This document shows, piece by piece, positions 43,343 through 52,975 of a stretch of 64,000 bases of DNA. Location: assembly GCF_965196975.1 (NCBI RefSeq), contig NZ_OZ239981.1, positions 1,240,001-1,304,000 of the forward strand. The letters are read 5' to 3'. A model generated the notes under the pieces. It ran no database searches. It saw only the letters and a list, made by a program, of their open reading frames with translations, and was not told the DNA's origin. The translations under genes were made by a program, and so were the position numbers. The stretch's first letter is position 1. Each line of letters starts with the position of its first letter. Source of the DNA: Endozoicomonas sp965196975 (GTDB lineage Bacteria; Pseudomonadota; Gammaproteobacteria; Pseudomonadales; Endozoicomonadaceae).

Positions 43343-44875
43343 CTACTTATCAGAATGAACCAGTGGGTAGAACCGCTTGAGTTCAAGCAGTCGATAGCCA
43401 GTATACTGACCAAGCAGCAGAACAATACCCAGTAGGGTCAGCATGAGCTCAGGGAAGTTGAAGGTCAGCTGTTCAACAATGGGATTAGACATCAACAGGT
43501 AGCTCATGGTTGCCACCAGAAGGCTGCCACCGCCTTCTTTCAATACATCCTTAGGGCCTTCTTCCTCCCAGAGGATGGACATCCTCTCAATGGTCCATGC
43601 CAGGATGATCATTGGGAAGAAAGTGACCGTCAGTGCCTGGGTAATTCCCAGTTTCCAGCTCAGGATGCTCATGGCAGCCATTATCAAAATTACCACAATG
43701 ATGACGGCTCCAAGCCGTGCAACTAACAGCATGTTTTGTTGGCTTAGGAAGGATCGAATCCATAAACCAATGGATACCAGCGATATGAAAATGACCAGTC
43801 CAGGAATCAATTGAGTTTGCAGGAAGGCCATGGCAATAAGGACTGGCATGAAGGTGCCGGATGTTCGGAGGCCGACGACGATCCGCATAAATAGAACAAC
43901 CAGTACTCCGATCGGTATCAGTAAGATGATCTTAAAGGCATTCTGGACTTCCAGAGGCAGTGAGTAGATTGAAAAGTCGATTAATGCTGCACCATCCTGA
44001 GTTGCCTGGGTTAGTGCCAGCTCTCTGGTTGGGACATTCTGGGAAATAATAGAAAACTTAACGTCAGAGTTAACGCCACCCATTACATCCAGAAGCGATT
44101 TGGCTCCACGTTGCCAGAGGAAGAAGGCATCTGGGTTGCCGGCTTTACCGGTTTTGGGGTCGAATAGTTGCCATTCAGTACCATCATACACTTCTATCAT
44201 GTCAACGATGGGTTGTCTGCGACGGCCGTCTTCGAGGTGGAGGCCCCGAACAATGCGAGCGGGGATATTCCCCATATGGAGCAGATTAACGATTAGGTCC
44301 GGAAGCTTGACGCCTTCTTCCACCATACCGAGCAGCATATTGGTGTTCTGGCTTGGTTCTTTGGCGTTAAACTGGCTGATCATAGTGCCGGCAAAACTTA
44401 TAGGATCCGCTGAACGATCGGTAACCCGCTTTAAGAGACTTTTTGCAGCAGTTTGATACGGCTCGGGGAGAACAGGTGCAATGAATACTTCAGGCTGATC
44501 ATTAACGCTTGGGCTTATTCCGGGCTCCAGGCGGAGTTTGACCTTATAAAATAAGTCCTGCCGGCCATCTGCTTTGCGTGTGCTCCAGACAGCCCGCCGT
44601 TGGCCACCATCATTAGTCTGGTTAATGCCATACCCGGGTGAGGCGAAGGATTCATCGAGAATTCTTACGTCAGACTGCTGATCCGGGAGAGTCAGACTAG
44701 CCTGGGCAGCTTGCCCCTGGGCCTTGAAGCTCACCCAGGCTTCAATACTCCAGACAGTAGAGACATCCTTGCCCAACAGAGGGAAACCCAGTGCAAAGTG
44801 TTTGTACAGGGTTAATCCCAGGCCGGCAACAATCAGTACAGCAACCATAAGGCCAAGCTGAAAACGACCTTTCAT
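43343..44875 (-). CDS. inactive transglutaminase fused to C-terminal 7TM domain
   Basis: 510 residues. An N-terminal membrane helix (LGLMVAVLIVAGLGLTLYKH) precedes a periplasmic part with a transglutaminase-like fold (LPDLIVNLLHMGNIPARIVR, then VDMIEVYDGTEWQLFDPKTG). The position where the catalytic Cys is expected in this segment has none, which fits the inactive transglutaminase family. Residues about 320-500 contain about seven membrane helices (IILLIPIGVLVVLFMRIVVG onwards). Comparative genomics places such proteins beside RimK-like ligases and retropepsin-like proteases. Here it is the middle gene, 68 bp from the upstream protease gene and 12 bp from the downstream ligase gene. It probably acts as a membrane receptor or scaffold (inference). 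Confidence 0.85.
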   Translation of the reverse strand: MKGRFQLGLMVAVLIVAGLGLTLYKHFALGFPLLGKDVSTVWSIEAWVSFKAQGQAAQASLTLPDQQSDVRILDESFASPGYGINQTNDGGQRRAVWSTRKADGRQDLFYKVKLRLEPGISPSVNDQPEVFIAPVLPEPYQTAAKSLLKRVTDRSADPISFAGTMISQFNAKEPSQNTNMLLGMVEEGVKLPDLIVNLLHMGNIPARIVRGLHLEDGRRRQPIVDMIEVYDGTEWQLFDPKTGKAGNPDAFFLWQRGAKSLLDVMGGVNSDVKFSIISQNVPTRELALTQATQDGAALIDFSIYSLPLEVQNAFKIILLIPIGVLVVLFMRIVVGLRTSGTFMPVLIAMAFLQTQLIPGLVIFISLVSIGLWIRSFLSQQNMLLVARLGAVIIVVILIMAAMSILSWKLGITQALTVTFFPMIILAWTIERMSILWEEEGPKDVLKEGGGSLLVATMSYLLMSNPIVEQLTFNFPELMLTLLGIVLLLGQYTGYRLLELKRFYPLVHSDK

Positions 44876-44943
44876 TCTTTCCCTCGCTTTTAACTGTCTA
44901 TCTTACTGCTCAAGGCTGCATGTCGTTCAGGACGTTCTGCCGC

Positions 44944-46107
44944 TCAGGGCTGTTTGGTATCAGAAGTGTATTCTCTGGAGACATCCACCAGTGCTCGTTT
45001 CTCAAGAAAGCGTGCACCAATCAATGCCGGGTATTCATAGTTCTCCCGACTTCGCAGGGTGAACTGTGTGGGGCGAGTAATGTTACCAATCTGAGCATTC
45101 AGTGTGATGACGGGACGACGCTCGGATTCTTCGCCGTGCCGTTTTATGCGGACAAAGCGTGTTATGGGTTCCTCCATGGTGATCAGGTCACCAATGGAAT
45201 TTGCCAGCTGGAACCGTACCCAGTCTGTATTATTTTTCTGGAATAGCTCGATATCCCGTGCATCAATAGACGATGTCAGTGCACCAGTGTCAATCCGGGC
45301 TTTCAGGATGGTGCCTGAATCAGGTAAAGCCATATGCTCAACAGATCCAAGAGTGGTTAAACCCTTTACACTGACGGGTTTGATGGTTGCTCTTGTGTAA
45401 GATTTCTGGGTAATGGGAACGACAGCCTTCCGGTTATTGGAGCTGACTACTGATTTGGTTGCGATAAACTTTTGATTGACATCAATAACGGCGAGGTCTT
45501 GCATGAAACTTCTGCCAATTAAGAGAGGAGACTCATATTTGCTTCGATCAGTAAGAGATACTGGAACTGCTTGAGTAATTTCTCCAATAGTTATTGTCAG
45601 GTGAATAACCGGACGTTCCACAGAGTCTAACCCTGGACGCTTGATCTTAATAATACCTTTAACGGGTTGTTCGAGTTGAACTGTCCCTTTGGAGGTGCGG
45701 TTAAGATCAAACTTGACCCATTTTTTTCCATCTCTTTCAAAGAACTGGATGTTTCTGGCGTCAACAGAGCTATTCTCTGCGCCAGTATCGAGCTTTGCCA
45801 GCATGCTGAGGTTCAGGTTTGGCAGTGAGGCGGTTTCATTGATGCCCAATACCAGGCGCCCATCCAGGTGAGCGGGTGTTTGTATTGTCTGCTCACGAAT
45901 GGTGATTGCATGGGTCTCAGCAGGAGGCAGGGTTTTTTCCTCCGGTCTTGATGGCACCACGGGTTGTTCCGACTTCTCAGGAACTGGAATGGGTTGAATA
46001 ATACTTGAATCGTCCTTTTTGGGACGTTCTTTATAAAAAACTGTTTGACAGCCGGTCAATATCATGATGGAAAAAAGTAAAGCGGGCAGGGCCAAGTTGC
46101 GTAACAT
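44944..46107 (-). CDS. retropepsin-like protease lipoprotein with two DTG domains
   Basis: 387 residues. The lipoprotein signal (LPALLFSIMILTGC, Cys20) is followed by a Pro/Glu-rich linker to about residue 65. Two copies of the family usually named ATP-dependent zinc protease follow. Copy 1 has LAKLDTGAENSSVDAR (DTG 107-109), then VERPVIHLTITIGE and SPLLIGRSFMQD. Copy 2 has KARIDTGALTSSIDAR (DTG 273-275), then SERRPVITLNAQIGN and YPALIGARFLEK. The DTG is the aspartyl-protease active site of retropepsins, which normally act as homodimers with one DTG per subunit. Two in tandem may make a single-chain enzyme. First gene of the operon with the 7TM and ATP-grasp genes. Substrate unknown. Confidence 0.82.
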   Translation of the reverse strand: MLRNLALPALLFSIMILTGCQTVFYKERPKKDDSSIIQPIPVPEKSEQPVVPSRPEEKTLPPAETHAITIREQTIQTPAHLDGRLVLGINETASLPNLNLSMLAKLDTGAENSSVDARNIQFFERDGKKWVKFDLNRTSKGTVQLEQPVKGIIKIKRPGLDSVERPVIHLTITIGEITQAVPVSLTDRSKYESPLLIGRSFMQDLAVIDVNQKFIATKSVVSSNNRKAVVPITQKSYTRATIKPVSVKGLTTLGSVEHMALPDSGTILKARIDTGALTSSIDARDIELFQKNNTDWVRFQLANSIGDLITMEEPITRFVRIKRHGEESERRPVITLNAQIGNITRPTQFTLRSRENYEYPALIGARFLEKRALVDVSREYTSDTKQP

Positions 46108-46365
46108 GTGACTAGCACTACGATTTTTTGAGGATTATTAAGGTTCACGCGTCATATGCGTGCAGCCATGGCTGTTGCCTGTAATCAACGGATCATAGAA
46201 GTACTTAATTACTTCTGAATATAGTGGCTGAAGTATCGGCAACTAAAAGTCAGGAAGCTTACTTGATCTGACTTCACTTGCCAATTGTTAATCATGACTA
46301 AATTCTGATAAGTGTCCGGTAATATTAAGCCGAATGCTTATTTCTGATTGGGTTATTTGCTAAAA

Positions 46366-47964
46366 GTAACTATTCAGCACCCTTCATATAAATCTGGAAT
46401 TTTCTGATTTTTCGACCATCATCTTATACTCAATTTTTCTAACAAATCTCCAGTATGGAACCAGACTTCCCAGCTACTCCGTTTACCGAAGCTCTCCTTA
46501 AAGAGAATGAAGAGCTTCGGACCGAGAATGCGCTTTTACGGGAACGTTGCAGCGAACTGGAAGAAAGGGTTAATAAAAACAGTCAAAACAGTAGTAAGCC
46601 ACCATCGTCAGATGGTTATCAAAAGCCCAGTAAAAAAGGGAGTGATAAAGGTGATACATCTTCCAAAGAAGCCCCCTGCTCCTCACAGGAAACACCGAAC
46701 CCCAAAAGCCTTAGACCATCTTCAGGCAATAAACCAGGTGGCCAGAAAGGTCATCAAGGCTCTTGTTTGAGACGTGTCGCCTTACCCGATTATGTCAGGC
46801 ATCTGAAGGTTGAAAAATGTTGCTGTTGCCAGTCTTCGCTTATCGATATTAAACCCACCAAATACATTGAGCGACAGGTTTTTGATCCAGGTAGACCCGG
46901 AGAATTTGAAGTTACCGCGTACTGGGCAGACGTTAAAGTATGTCCTTGTGGTAAACGGAACACCGCTGAGTTTCCCCAAGGAGTGAAAGCCGCTGCTCAA
47001 TACGGAGAAGTGACTCAGGCAATGGCTGTTCATTTAAACCAGTATCACTTCATCCCATATCACCGGGTGTCTGAGTATTTCAATACTATTTATTGCATGA
47101 GTGTCAGCGCAGGCTCTGTTGCCAATTTTGTTGCCTATACCCATGAGAACCTGGCCTCTACTGAGCAGAGTATCCGCGATGCTTTACAAGAAAGTCCGGT
47201 TGCAGGAGCGGATGAAACTGGCATGCGGGTTGACGGTTCACTGTGGTGGTTACACATTATGCGAGATGACCAATGGACGCTTTACTACCTCTCAGAAAGG
47301 CGAGGTTGTGAAGCAATGGATGCAATGGGCATCCTGCTGACTTTTGCAGGCATTCTGGTTCACGATCATTGGAAGTCCTACTTTGCCTATGCGGCAGTGC
47401 ATGTGCTTTGTAATGCCCATCATCTGAGAGAGCTTCAGGGAGTTGTCGATAGGGATGCGAATAAGCTGGCTCTGCGGCTGATGAAATTGCTTACGCTCTC
47501 CTGGCACTTCTGCAAGAAATACAAAGCAGCCGGTCTGACTCAAATGCCTGGTGCAATACAGCTTCGCATTGAGACGATATACGACCAAATCCTTCAAAGG
47601 GCTCTCACGAAGGAAACCGCTTATATGGAAAAACAACGACAGGTGCTTGGACGTAAGAAGGTCAGGAATACCAAGGCCTACAACCTGTTCAAAAGGCTTA
47701 TTGAGTTTAAGGTTGAAACGTTGCGCTTCATGTCGGACTTTTCAATTCCCTTCGATAACAATGGCAGTGAACGTGATGCCAGGATGGCCAAACTTAAGCA
47801 GAAGATCTCAGGCTGCTTCAGAAGCGAAGACGGAGGTACCATGTTTACCCGAATCCGAAGCTATTTATCATCTGCTAAAAAGCAGGGGTTGAACATATTT
47901 CAGGCGCTTCTTAAAGCGGTTCGAAATTACAACAATACGCCTTTGCTGGGTGCTGAATAGTTAC
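46366..47964 (+). mobile_element. IS66-family element copy 2, intact
   Basis: 1599 bp bounded by the inverted repeat GTAACTATTCAGCACCC. The target duplication TGCTAAAA lies at 46358-46365 and 47965-47972. It is inserted between the retropepsin-like gene and brnQ without breaking either. It is the reference copy against which copy 1 could be reconstructed. Confidence 0.96.
46455..47960 (+). CDS. IS66-family transposase (TnpC-like, single-ORF group)
   Basis: Intact 501-residue transposase. N-terminal coiled coil (LLKENEELRTENALLRERCS), then NSQNSSKPPSSDGY, GGQKGHQG and a zinc-finger-like cysteine cluster (CCCCQ, CPCG). The DDE core has ADETGMRVDGSLWWLH (first Asp), HDHWKSYF (second) and FDNNGSERDARMAKLKQK (Glu). 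The closing domain is IRSYLSSAKKQGLNIFQALL. No tnpA or tnpB accompanies it, as in ISBst12-like members. Confidence 0.97.
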   Translation: MEPDFPATPFTEALLKENEELRTENALLRERCSELEERVNKNSQNSSKPPSSDGYQKPSKKGSDKGDTSSKEAPCSSQETPNPKSLRPSSGNKPGGQKGHQGSCLRRVALPDYVRHLKVEKCCCCQSSLIDIKPTKYIERQVFDPGRPGEFEVTAYWADVKVCPCGKRNTAEFPQGVKAAAQYGEVTQAMAVHLNQYHFIPYHRVSEYFNTIYCMSVSAGSVANFVAYTHENLASTEQSIRDALQESPVAGADETGMRVDGSLWWLHIMRDDQWTLYYLSERRGCEAMDAMGILLTFAGILVHDHWKSYFAYAAVHVLCNAHHLRELQGVVDRDANKLALRLMKLLTLSWHFCKKYKAAGLTQMPGAIQLRIETIYDQILQRALTKETAYMEKQRQVLGRKKVRNTKAYNLFKRLIEFKVETLRFMSDFSIPFDNNGSERDARMAKLKQKISGCFRSEDGGTMFTRIRSYLSSAKKQGLNIFQALLKAVRNYNNTPLLGAE

Positions 47965-48187
47965 TGCTAAAAATCTAGACTGCTGAAATAGGGGGGTGGG
48001 ATAAAATGTAAACGTTAGGTCTATTGTTTTAAGGCATGTTCTGGATCTGTGATTTTTCTCTGTCAGTCTGATTTATAATGAAATTCGTATGTTCCACTTT
48101 TTGTCGGTGCTGTGAATCATGTGAGCATAAACCAGCCTGGACAGCAAAGCTGCTGCACAGGCGTCAAATGATGCAATGATTGCTAAA

Positions 48188-49519
48188 TCATGGTGTTTGA
48201 CAGTTTGATTCTGGTCTGCTGAATAAACCAAGTAGAACCGTTGCAAATAGCACGGCAAGAGAGGGAAGTAGCCATACCATATGTACCTCGTATCCCGGAA
48301 TTACACTGAAAATCTGTAAAACAGGCTGCAGTCCTGCGTACTCTTTTATGCGCAGGACATCAATGATGCTGAGAATAAATATGATGGTCAGCGTAGCCCG
48401 GTATGTCAAAATGGGCCTAGGTAGCCAGTCGCGGATTAATCCGAGGAAAATCAGTGCTATGGATATTGGGTATAGAATCAGAAGTACTGGAATGAATAAG
48501 TCAATAATCTCGTTTAGACCCATGTTGGCAAAAAATATACAAATAATGCTGATTGTGGTGACAATGGTTTTGTAGTTCACCCTTTCAAACATCTCATCAA
48601 AGTACTCGCTGGAGGCGGTAATGCACCCAATGGCTGTTGTCAGGCATGCCAGGGTTACCACGGCGGCAAGCAATGCAGTCCCAGTTGTGCCAAACAATGT
48701 CTCAGCATAAATGGTCAGAACTTGTCCGCCATTGCCAGGGTCCGGTGCTATTTCACGGCTTGTTGCTCCTAAATAGAATAGCGAGATGTAAACGAGGGCG
48801 AGCCCAATTGCAGCAATGATTCCGGTGGTAATGCTGTAGTGGAATAGGCTGGATTTCTCTTTAATTCCATGGGATTTAAGATTTGTGATGATAACTATAC
48901 CGAACATCAGTGCAGCAAGGGCGTCCATGGTCATATAGCCTTCAAGGAAACCCTTAATAAACGGTGCTTCGGTATAAGTGCCCATGGCTGGTCCGGGAAT
49001 ACCGAGAGGAGAAATGATGGGTGAAAGGCCGAGAATTACCAGCAGGGCAATCAGGGCAGGAGTGATCAGCTTTCCTACAGATTCCAGTAGCTTGCCTGGT
49101 TTAATTGACAGGTACCAGGAGATACTGAAGAAGACCAGGCTGAATATCAGCTGGGTGAACTCACTGGGCTCAGGCAGAAATGGCAGCAGTCCTACTTCGT
49201 AGGAAACCAGGGCTGTTCTCGGTACCGCGTATAAGGGTCCGATGATGAGATAAATACAGGATCCAAGGGCAATCATCAGAGATTTAGGCATCTCCCCGCT
49301 GATTTCGTTGAAACAACCACCCACTCTTGATATGGCAACAATGCCCAGCAGTGGGAGGCCAACACCTGTGAGCAGGAAGCCACCAGCTGCATACCACATG
49401 TCTTCACCTGCCAGCTGCCCTACCATCGGAGGGAAGATCAGGTTGCCAGCGCCAAGAAACATGGCGAATACCATAAACCCCATACCGACAATATTCTGTA
49501 AACTTAATCTCTGATTCAT
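48188..49519 (-). CDS. brnQ: branched-chain amino acid:cation symporter
   Basis: 443 residues with about 12 hydrophobic helices, LIVCS family. GFMVFAMFLGAGNLIFPPMV near the N terminus is the diagnostic BrnQ signature. GPLYAVPRTALVSYEVGL, TTAIGCITASSEYFDEMFER and GYMTMDALAALMFGIVI also match. It imports leucine, isoleucine and valine with Na+ or H+. Monocistronic, with IS66 copy 2 just downstream. Confidence 0.95.
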   Translation of the reverse strand: MNQRLSLQNIVGMGFMVFAMFLGAGNLIFPPMVGQLAGEDMWYAAGGFLLTGVGLPLLGIVAISRVGGCFNEISGEMPKSLMIALGSCIYLIIGPLYAVPRTALVSYEVGLLPFLPEPSEFTQLIFSLVFFSISWYLSIKPGKLLESVGKLITPALIALLVILGLSPIISPLGIPGPAMGTYTEAPFIKGFLEGYMTMDALAALMFGIVIITNLKSHGIKEKSSLFHYSITTGIIAAIGLALVYISLFYLGATSREIAPDPGNGGQVLTIYAETLFGTTGTALLAAVVTLACLTTAIGCITASSEYFDEMFERVNYKTIVTTISIICIFFANMGLNEIIDLFIPVLLILYPISIALIFLGLIRDWLPRPILTYRATLTIIFILSIIDVLRIKEYAGLQPVLQIFSVIPGYEVHMVWLLPSLAVLFATVLLGLFSRPESNCQTP

Positions 49520-49712
49520 ATTTTCAGCTTCCAGGATCCCCGATTATTGGATGTTTTACCGGGATCTGCTCCTTTCCTATGTTAAATAGCCCTTTTGATT
49601 ACAGGTTGTGCGAACAAACTGCCTGCTATCAGTATGGACGCTATCTGTGAAAGTGGTAGTAGGCCAGCTTGGACCCCGTAAAGCTCTATCTGTGGAGCGT
49701 GGGGGAGAGCAG

Positions 49713-50198
49713 TTAATGATTTCTCGGTGGTGCGGAACAAAGATCGTTGTGGGGTTGATCGCCACTGATCTTCAGGAGGCTTTCCTGCATAAGGCAGATC
49801 AGAGTTTCGTGATCACCTGCTTCCAGATAGGTGTTCGAATTATTGCTGAGCCGGTTATCCCAGAGCACATTCATTCTGTAAGGGGCCCCAAAGGGAGGGA
49901 TAGCACCTGGCTCACAGTCGTTAAACCGGCGGTTAAGCTCGTGTTCTGTGGCAAACTGAAGTTTTGAGTTTGTTATTTGATTTAACTGGTGAATATTAAC
50001 CCGGTTAGCCGCAGGTAAAATGGCCATCAGGTATTGATCCCGATTGTCTTTCAGAATAACCGCCTTGGCCATCTGATGAAGAGGGATCTGGGCAGCGATT
50101 GCACTTTGAACTGAACTCTTGCTGGATTGATGCGTGATTGTCTCGTAGGGAATATTCTTCTCAGAGAGGTAGTTATGAACGGTGTCAGAAATGCTCAT
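49713..50198 (-). CDS. YbaK/ProX-type aminoacyl-tRNA deacylase domain protein
   Basis: About 161 residues from ATG 50198 (MSISDTVHNYLSEKNIPYET), with GGGGTGA eight bases upstream; the frame extends to GTG 50210. The YbaK fold is indicated by AIAAQIPLHQMAKAVILKDN (with the catalytic-type Lys), QYLMAILPAANRVN, ATEHELNRRFNDCEPGAIPP and FGAPYRMNVLWDNRL. These proteins remove misacylated amino acids from tRNA, for example Ala from tRNA-Pro or Cys. The exact specificity is not predictable. The C-terminal 15 residues (NDLCSAPPRNH) look atypical and may be extra. Confidence 0.85.
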   Translation of the reverse strand: MSISDTVHNYLSEKNIPYETITHQSSKSSVQSAIAAQIPLHQMAKAVILKDNRDQYLMAILPAANRVNIHQLNQITNSKLQFATEHELNRRFNDCEPGAIPPFGAPYRMNVLWDNRLSNNSNTYLEAGDHETLICLMQESLLKISGDQPHNDLCSAPPRNH

Positions 50199-50285
50199 GA
50201 TCGAAATCACCCCAGTAAATCATGGTTTGAGGTGAAAAGAGTATAGCCCCTGATGTGCTGCATCAGAGGCTATTGGCTTTGATGT

Positions 50286-51239
50286 CTACAACCAGCCTTT
50301 CCGTTTAAAAAACAGAAAAGTGGCTAATGCGCTCAACAACATCAGTCCCAGGGCAAGAGGGTAACCGTACTCAACCGAGAGCTCAGGCATGGTTTTAAAA
50401 TTCATCCCGTAAATACTGGCGATCAGCGTTGGAGGCAGGAACATAACGGCTGCGACCGAGAAAATCTTGATGATATTATTTTGTTCAAGGTTGATGTAGC
50501 CCATTGTGGACTCCATCAAAAAGTTGATTTTTTCGAACAGGAAACCCGTATGTGGCGTCAGGGATTCAATATCTCTAAGCATGTCCCGGATGCTGTCTCG
50601 CTGTTCATCGTTGAGCATATGGTTACATGCACGCATCAGGTAACGAAGCGAGCGTTGAGTGTCCAGCAGGTTTAACCTGACCTTGCCATTAAGGTCTTCC
50701 TGAAGCGTTATGGTTCGTAGCTGTTCGTCGACATCTTTGTACTGCTCTGAGAGAGCGTTCTGACTGACTTCTTCCAGATCTTCGTAAACTTCTTCCAGAG
50801 TATCTGCAAGGTATTCAACTTTTGCATCAAAAAGTGCGATGATGACGTCCAGTGGCGTTGTTGCTTTTACATGTTGGGTTTTCAGGTGCTTACGCATAAG
50901 CCTGAACAATCCAGTGGGCTCATCCTGAAGGGTAATGAGTTTGTCCGGCCTCAAGTTAAAAGCAACGTTAATATTTCTCAGCTCATGGCCAGACCTGTGG
51001 GGAAACAGGGACCGAATGTGGATACCACTTTCGGTTTCAAAGTAGCGAGAAGAAATCTCGATTTCACCGAGATCTTCTTCTTCGGGCAGGCAGCCTGGGA
51101 AGTGGGTGGTTAACCAGTGGTGCTCATCACTGTCGGGCTCCGTTGCTTCCAGCCAAATAGTGCCTTTGGCCGGAGGGAAATCTGGCGTCACCCGGTCAAT
51201 GGAAAATTGGTTTCCTTGGGCACTATAGGCAAAGATCAT
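50286..51239 (-). CDS. corA: CorA-type divalent metal ion transporter
   Basis: 317 residues. A long N-terminal cytosolic domain of mixed alpha/beta type (AYSAQGNQFSIDRV ... ITLQDEPTGLFRLMRKHLK) is followed by a long stalk helix. Two C-terminal membrane helices carry the selectivity motif SIYGMNFKTMPEL (GMN). The motif and the MPEL periplasmic loop are those of CorA Mg2+/Co2+ channels. The last residues (FFKRKGWL) are basic as usual. ISKra4 copy C sits about 120 bp upstream of its start, in the promoter-proximal region, which may alter its expression (inference). Confidence 0.9.
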   Translation of the reverse strand: MIFAYSAQGNQFSIDRVTPDFPPAKGTIWLEATEPDSDEHHWLTTHFPGCLPEEEDLGEIEISSRYFETESGIHIRSLFPHRSGHELRNINVAFNLRPDKLITLQDEPTGLFRLMRKHLKTQHVKATTPLDVIIALFDAKVEYLADTLEEVYEDLEEVSQNALSEQYKDVDEQLRTITLQEDLNGKVRLNLLDTQRSLRYLMRACNHMLNDEQRDSIRDMLRDIESLTPHTGFLFEKINFLMESTMGYINLEQNNIIKIFSVAAVMFLPPTLIASIYGMNFKTMPELSVEYGYPLALGLMLLSALATFLFFKRKGWL

Positions 51240-51361
51240 AGTTGCTGCCTTATTAAAAAGAAAATACTTTGGCCAGCCCCACAGGAGAGTCAGCCACCAA
51301 ACTATCTGAACGACCAGCCCCTGAATATATCAAAAAAAACAGATGATATTGTCATTTTGAG

Positions 51362-52752
51362 GGGTGCTCTCTCTGAATGATTGAAACAATAGTGCTCTAT
51401 TTTCACAGCTACTATGGGAACACCACTCATAATAGTTAACTGTCATGCCCGCTTCTGTTATTTCCAGCTCTACCAAAAGCATCGTTTTGCAAATTGAAGT
51501 TTCTATAGATTCAGGCAACATGCTGAATCTTGAAGATAGTTTACAGCGTGCACTCAATGAAGCCGGGCAGCTTGGAACAAAAGAGTTATTGGGGCTATTT
51601 GAATCACCCAATAAAGAACCTATCGTCGTTAATCAGCAGAAGTGGAACTACAAAGGAAAGGTTCTTAAGCACTATGAAACCTTATACGGTCGTATACCTT
51701 TGGAGCGCTCCGTATATCAGGGTGTCAGAGGTGGCAGTACTCTGGCAGCACTTGATCTTCGTGCCGGTATTATTGGTTCAGCTACCCCCAAATTTGCCAA
51801 GTCTATCGCCTGGAAATACAGCCAGATGCCAGCGCCTGCGGTAAAAGAAGATTTTGAGACCAACCATCAAAGGACGCTTTCAAATTCTTATATCAAGCAT
51901 TTATCGGACAGAGTAGGTGCATTAATTGAAGACCAGCAAGACACTCACTACCACCTTCCTCCACTAAAAGAGCCTGTTGAAACAATAGCCATTGGTCTGG
52001 ATGGAACCTGCATGCTGCTTTGTGAAGAAGGCTGGAGGGAAGCCATGTGTGGGACATTGAGCCTATATTCTGCAGATGGAGACAGGCTCCACACGATATA
52101 TACAGCCAGTTCGCCAGAGTATGGTAAACAAAGCTTTATGAGCAAGCTCGACGAGGAGATTGCAGATCTAAAACGACTCTACCCAAATGCCACATACATC
52201 GGGGTAGCTGACGGGGCTAGAGAAAACTGGAGTTATTTGAAACAACATACCTCTGGGCAGATACTCGATTTTTATCATGCATCTGAATATTTAGCTGGAG
52301 CAGCGGAAGCACTGTTTCCAACCAGTAAGGCGAAGCGACACCAGTGGCTTGAAGACAGGCTACATAGTTTGAAAAACAAGCGTGGAGCAGCCAAAAAAAT
52401 CCTTCAGGAAATTGAATCAGCCGAGCTCCCGAAAAAGACAATCGCACTGACAGAGAAGCGCTACAAAGCTGTGAGCTATTTTACAAACAATCACCAGTTA
52501 ATGAATTATCATCAGGCGCTTAAACGCCATTTGCCAATAGGTTCAGGAGTTACTGAAGCGGCTTGTAAGACTCTGGTAAAGCAACGATTATGTGGTTCTG
52601 GAATGAGGTGGAAAGCAACAGGAGCGGAAGTGCTTTTGACAACAAGAGCACTGATCCAGAGTAAGGGGCGCTGGGAACAACTTTGGTCTGAGTTCATGAC
52701 TGGAAAGGTTGAAGCTAACCTATGAGTCAGTTATCAAATTGAGAGAGCACCC
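51362..52752 (+). mobile_element. ISKra4-family element copy C, intact
   Basis: 1391 bp between GGGTGCTCTCTC and its inverted copy. Target duplication ATTTTGAG at 51354-51361 and 52753-52760. Same length as copy B. It is inserted between corA and glnD, with both genes intact. Confidence 0.96.
51445..52725 (+). CDS. ISKra4-family transposase, copy C
   Basis: Intact 426 residues, identical to copy B at protein level except that HLPIGSG replaces HWPIGSG (TTG for TGG near 52532). Copy A has Trp too, so the Leu form is the derived variant. Whether it still transposes is unknown, but the change is next to the conserved GSG motif. Confidence 0.95.
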   Translation: MPASVISSSTKSIVLQIEVSIDSGNMLNLEDSLQRALNEAGQLGTKELLGLFESPNKEPIVVNQQKWNYKGKVLKHYETLYGRIPLERSVYQGVRGGSTLAALDLRAGIIGSATPKFAKSIAWKYSQMPAPAVKEDFETNHQRTLSNSYIKHLSDRVGALIEDQQDTHYHLPPLKEPVETIAIGLDGTCMLLCEEGWREAMCGTLSLYSADGDRLHTIYTASSPEYGKQSFMSKLDEEIADLKRLYPNATYIGVADGARENWSYLKQHTSGQILDFYHASEYLAGAAEALFPTSKAKRHQWLEDRLHSLKNKRGAAKKILQEIESAELPKKTIALTEKRYKAVSYFTNNHQLMNYHQALKRHLPIGSGVTEAACKTLVKQRLCGSGMRWKATGAEVLLTTRALIQSKGRWEQLWSEFMTGKVEANL

Positions 52753-52975
52753 ATTTTGAGATTTGTGGGGTGCTTGCGTGGAGTGGGAATAAAATTGTCA
52801 AATTGTACGATAATTGACTTCTAGTTAGATAGTAGGAATGTAGCAAGAGCGGAAAGTCTTGTAGTATTGGTCAAAAATAGCTACTCCTTAAATGTTAACT
52901 GTGAAGATGATCTGAGGTAATGTGTGCCAGACGCTTTCTGGACACATCACCTGGGGTAGGGGTATTAATGGGTAT

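Noticed and set aside
52900..52975. Hairpin with ccag/ctgg arms after glnD as terminator
   Set aside because: The stem is imperfect and no T-run follows on the minus strand.
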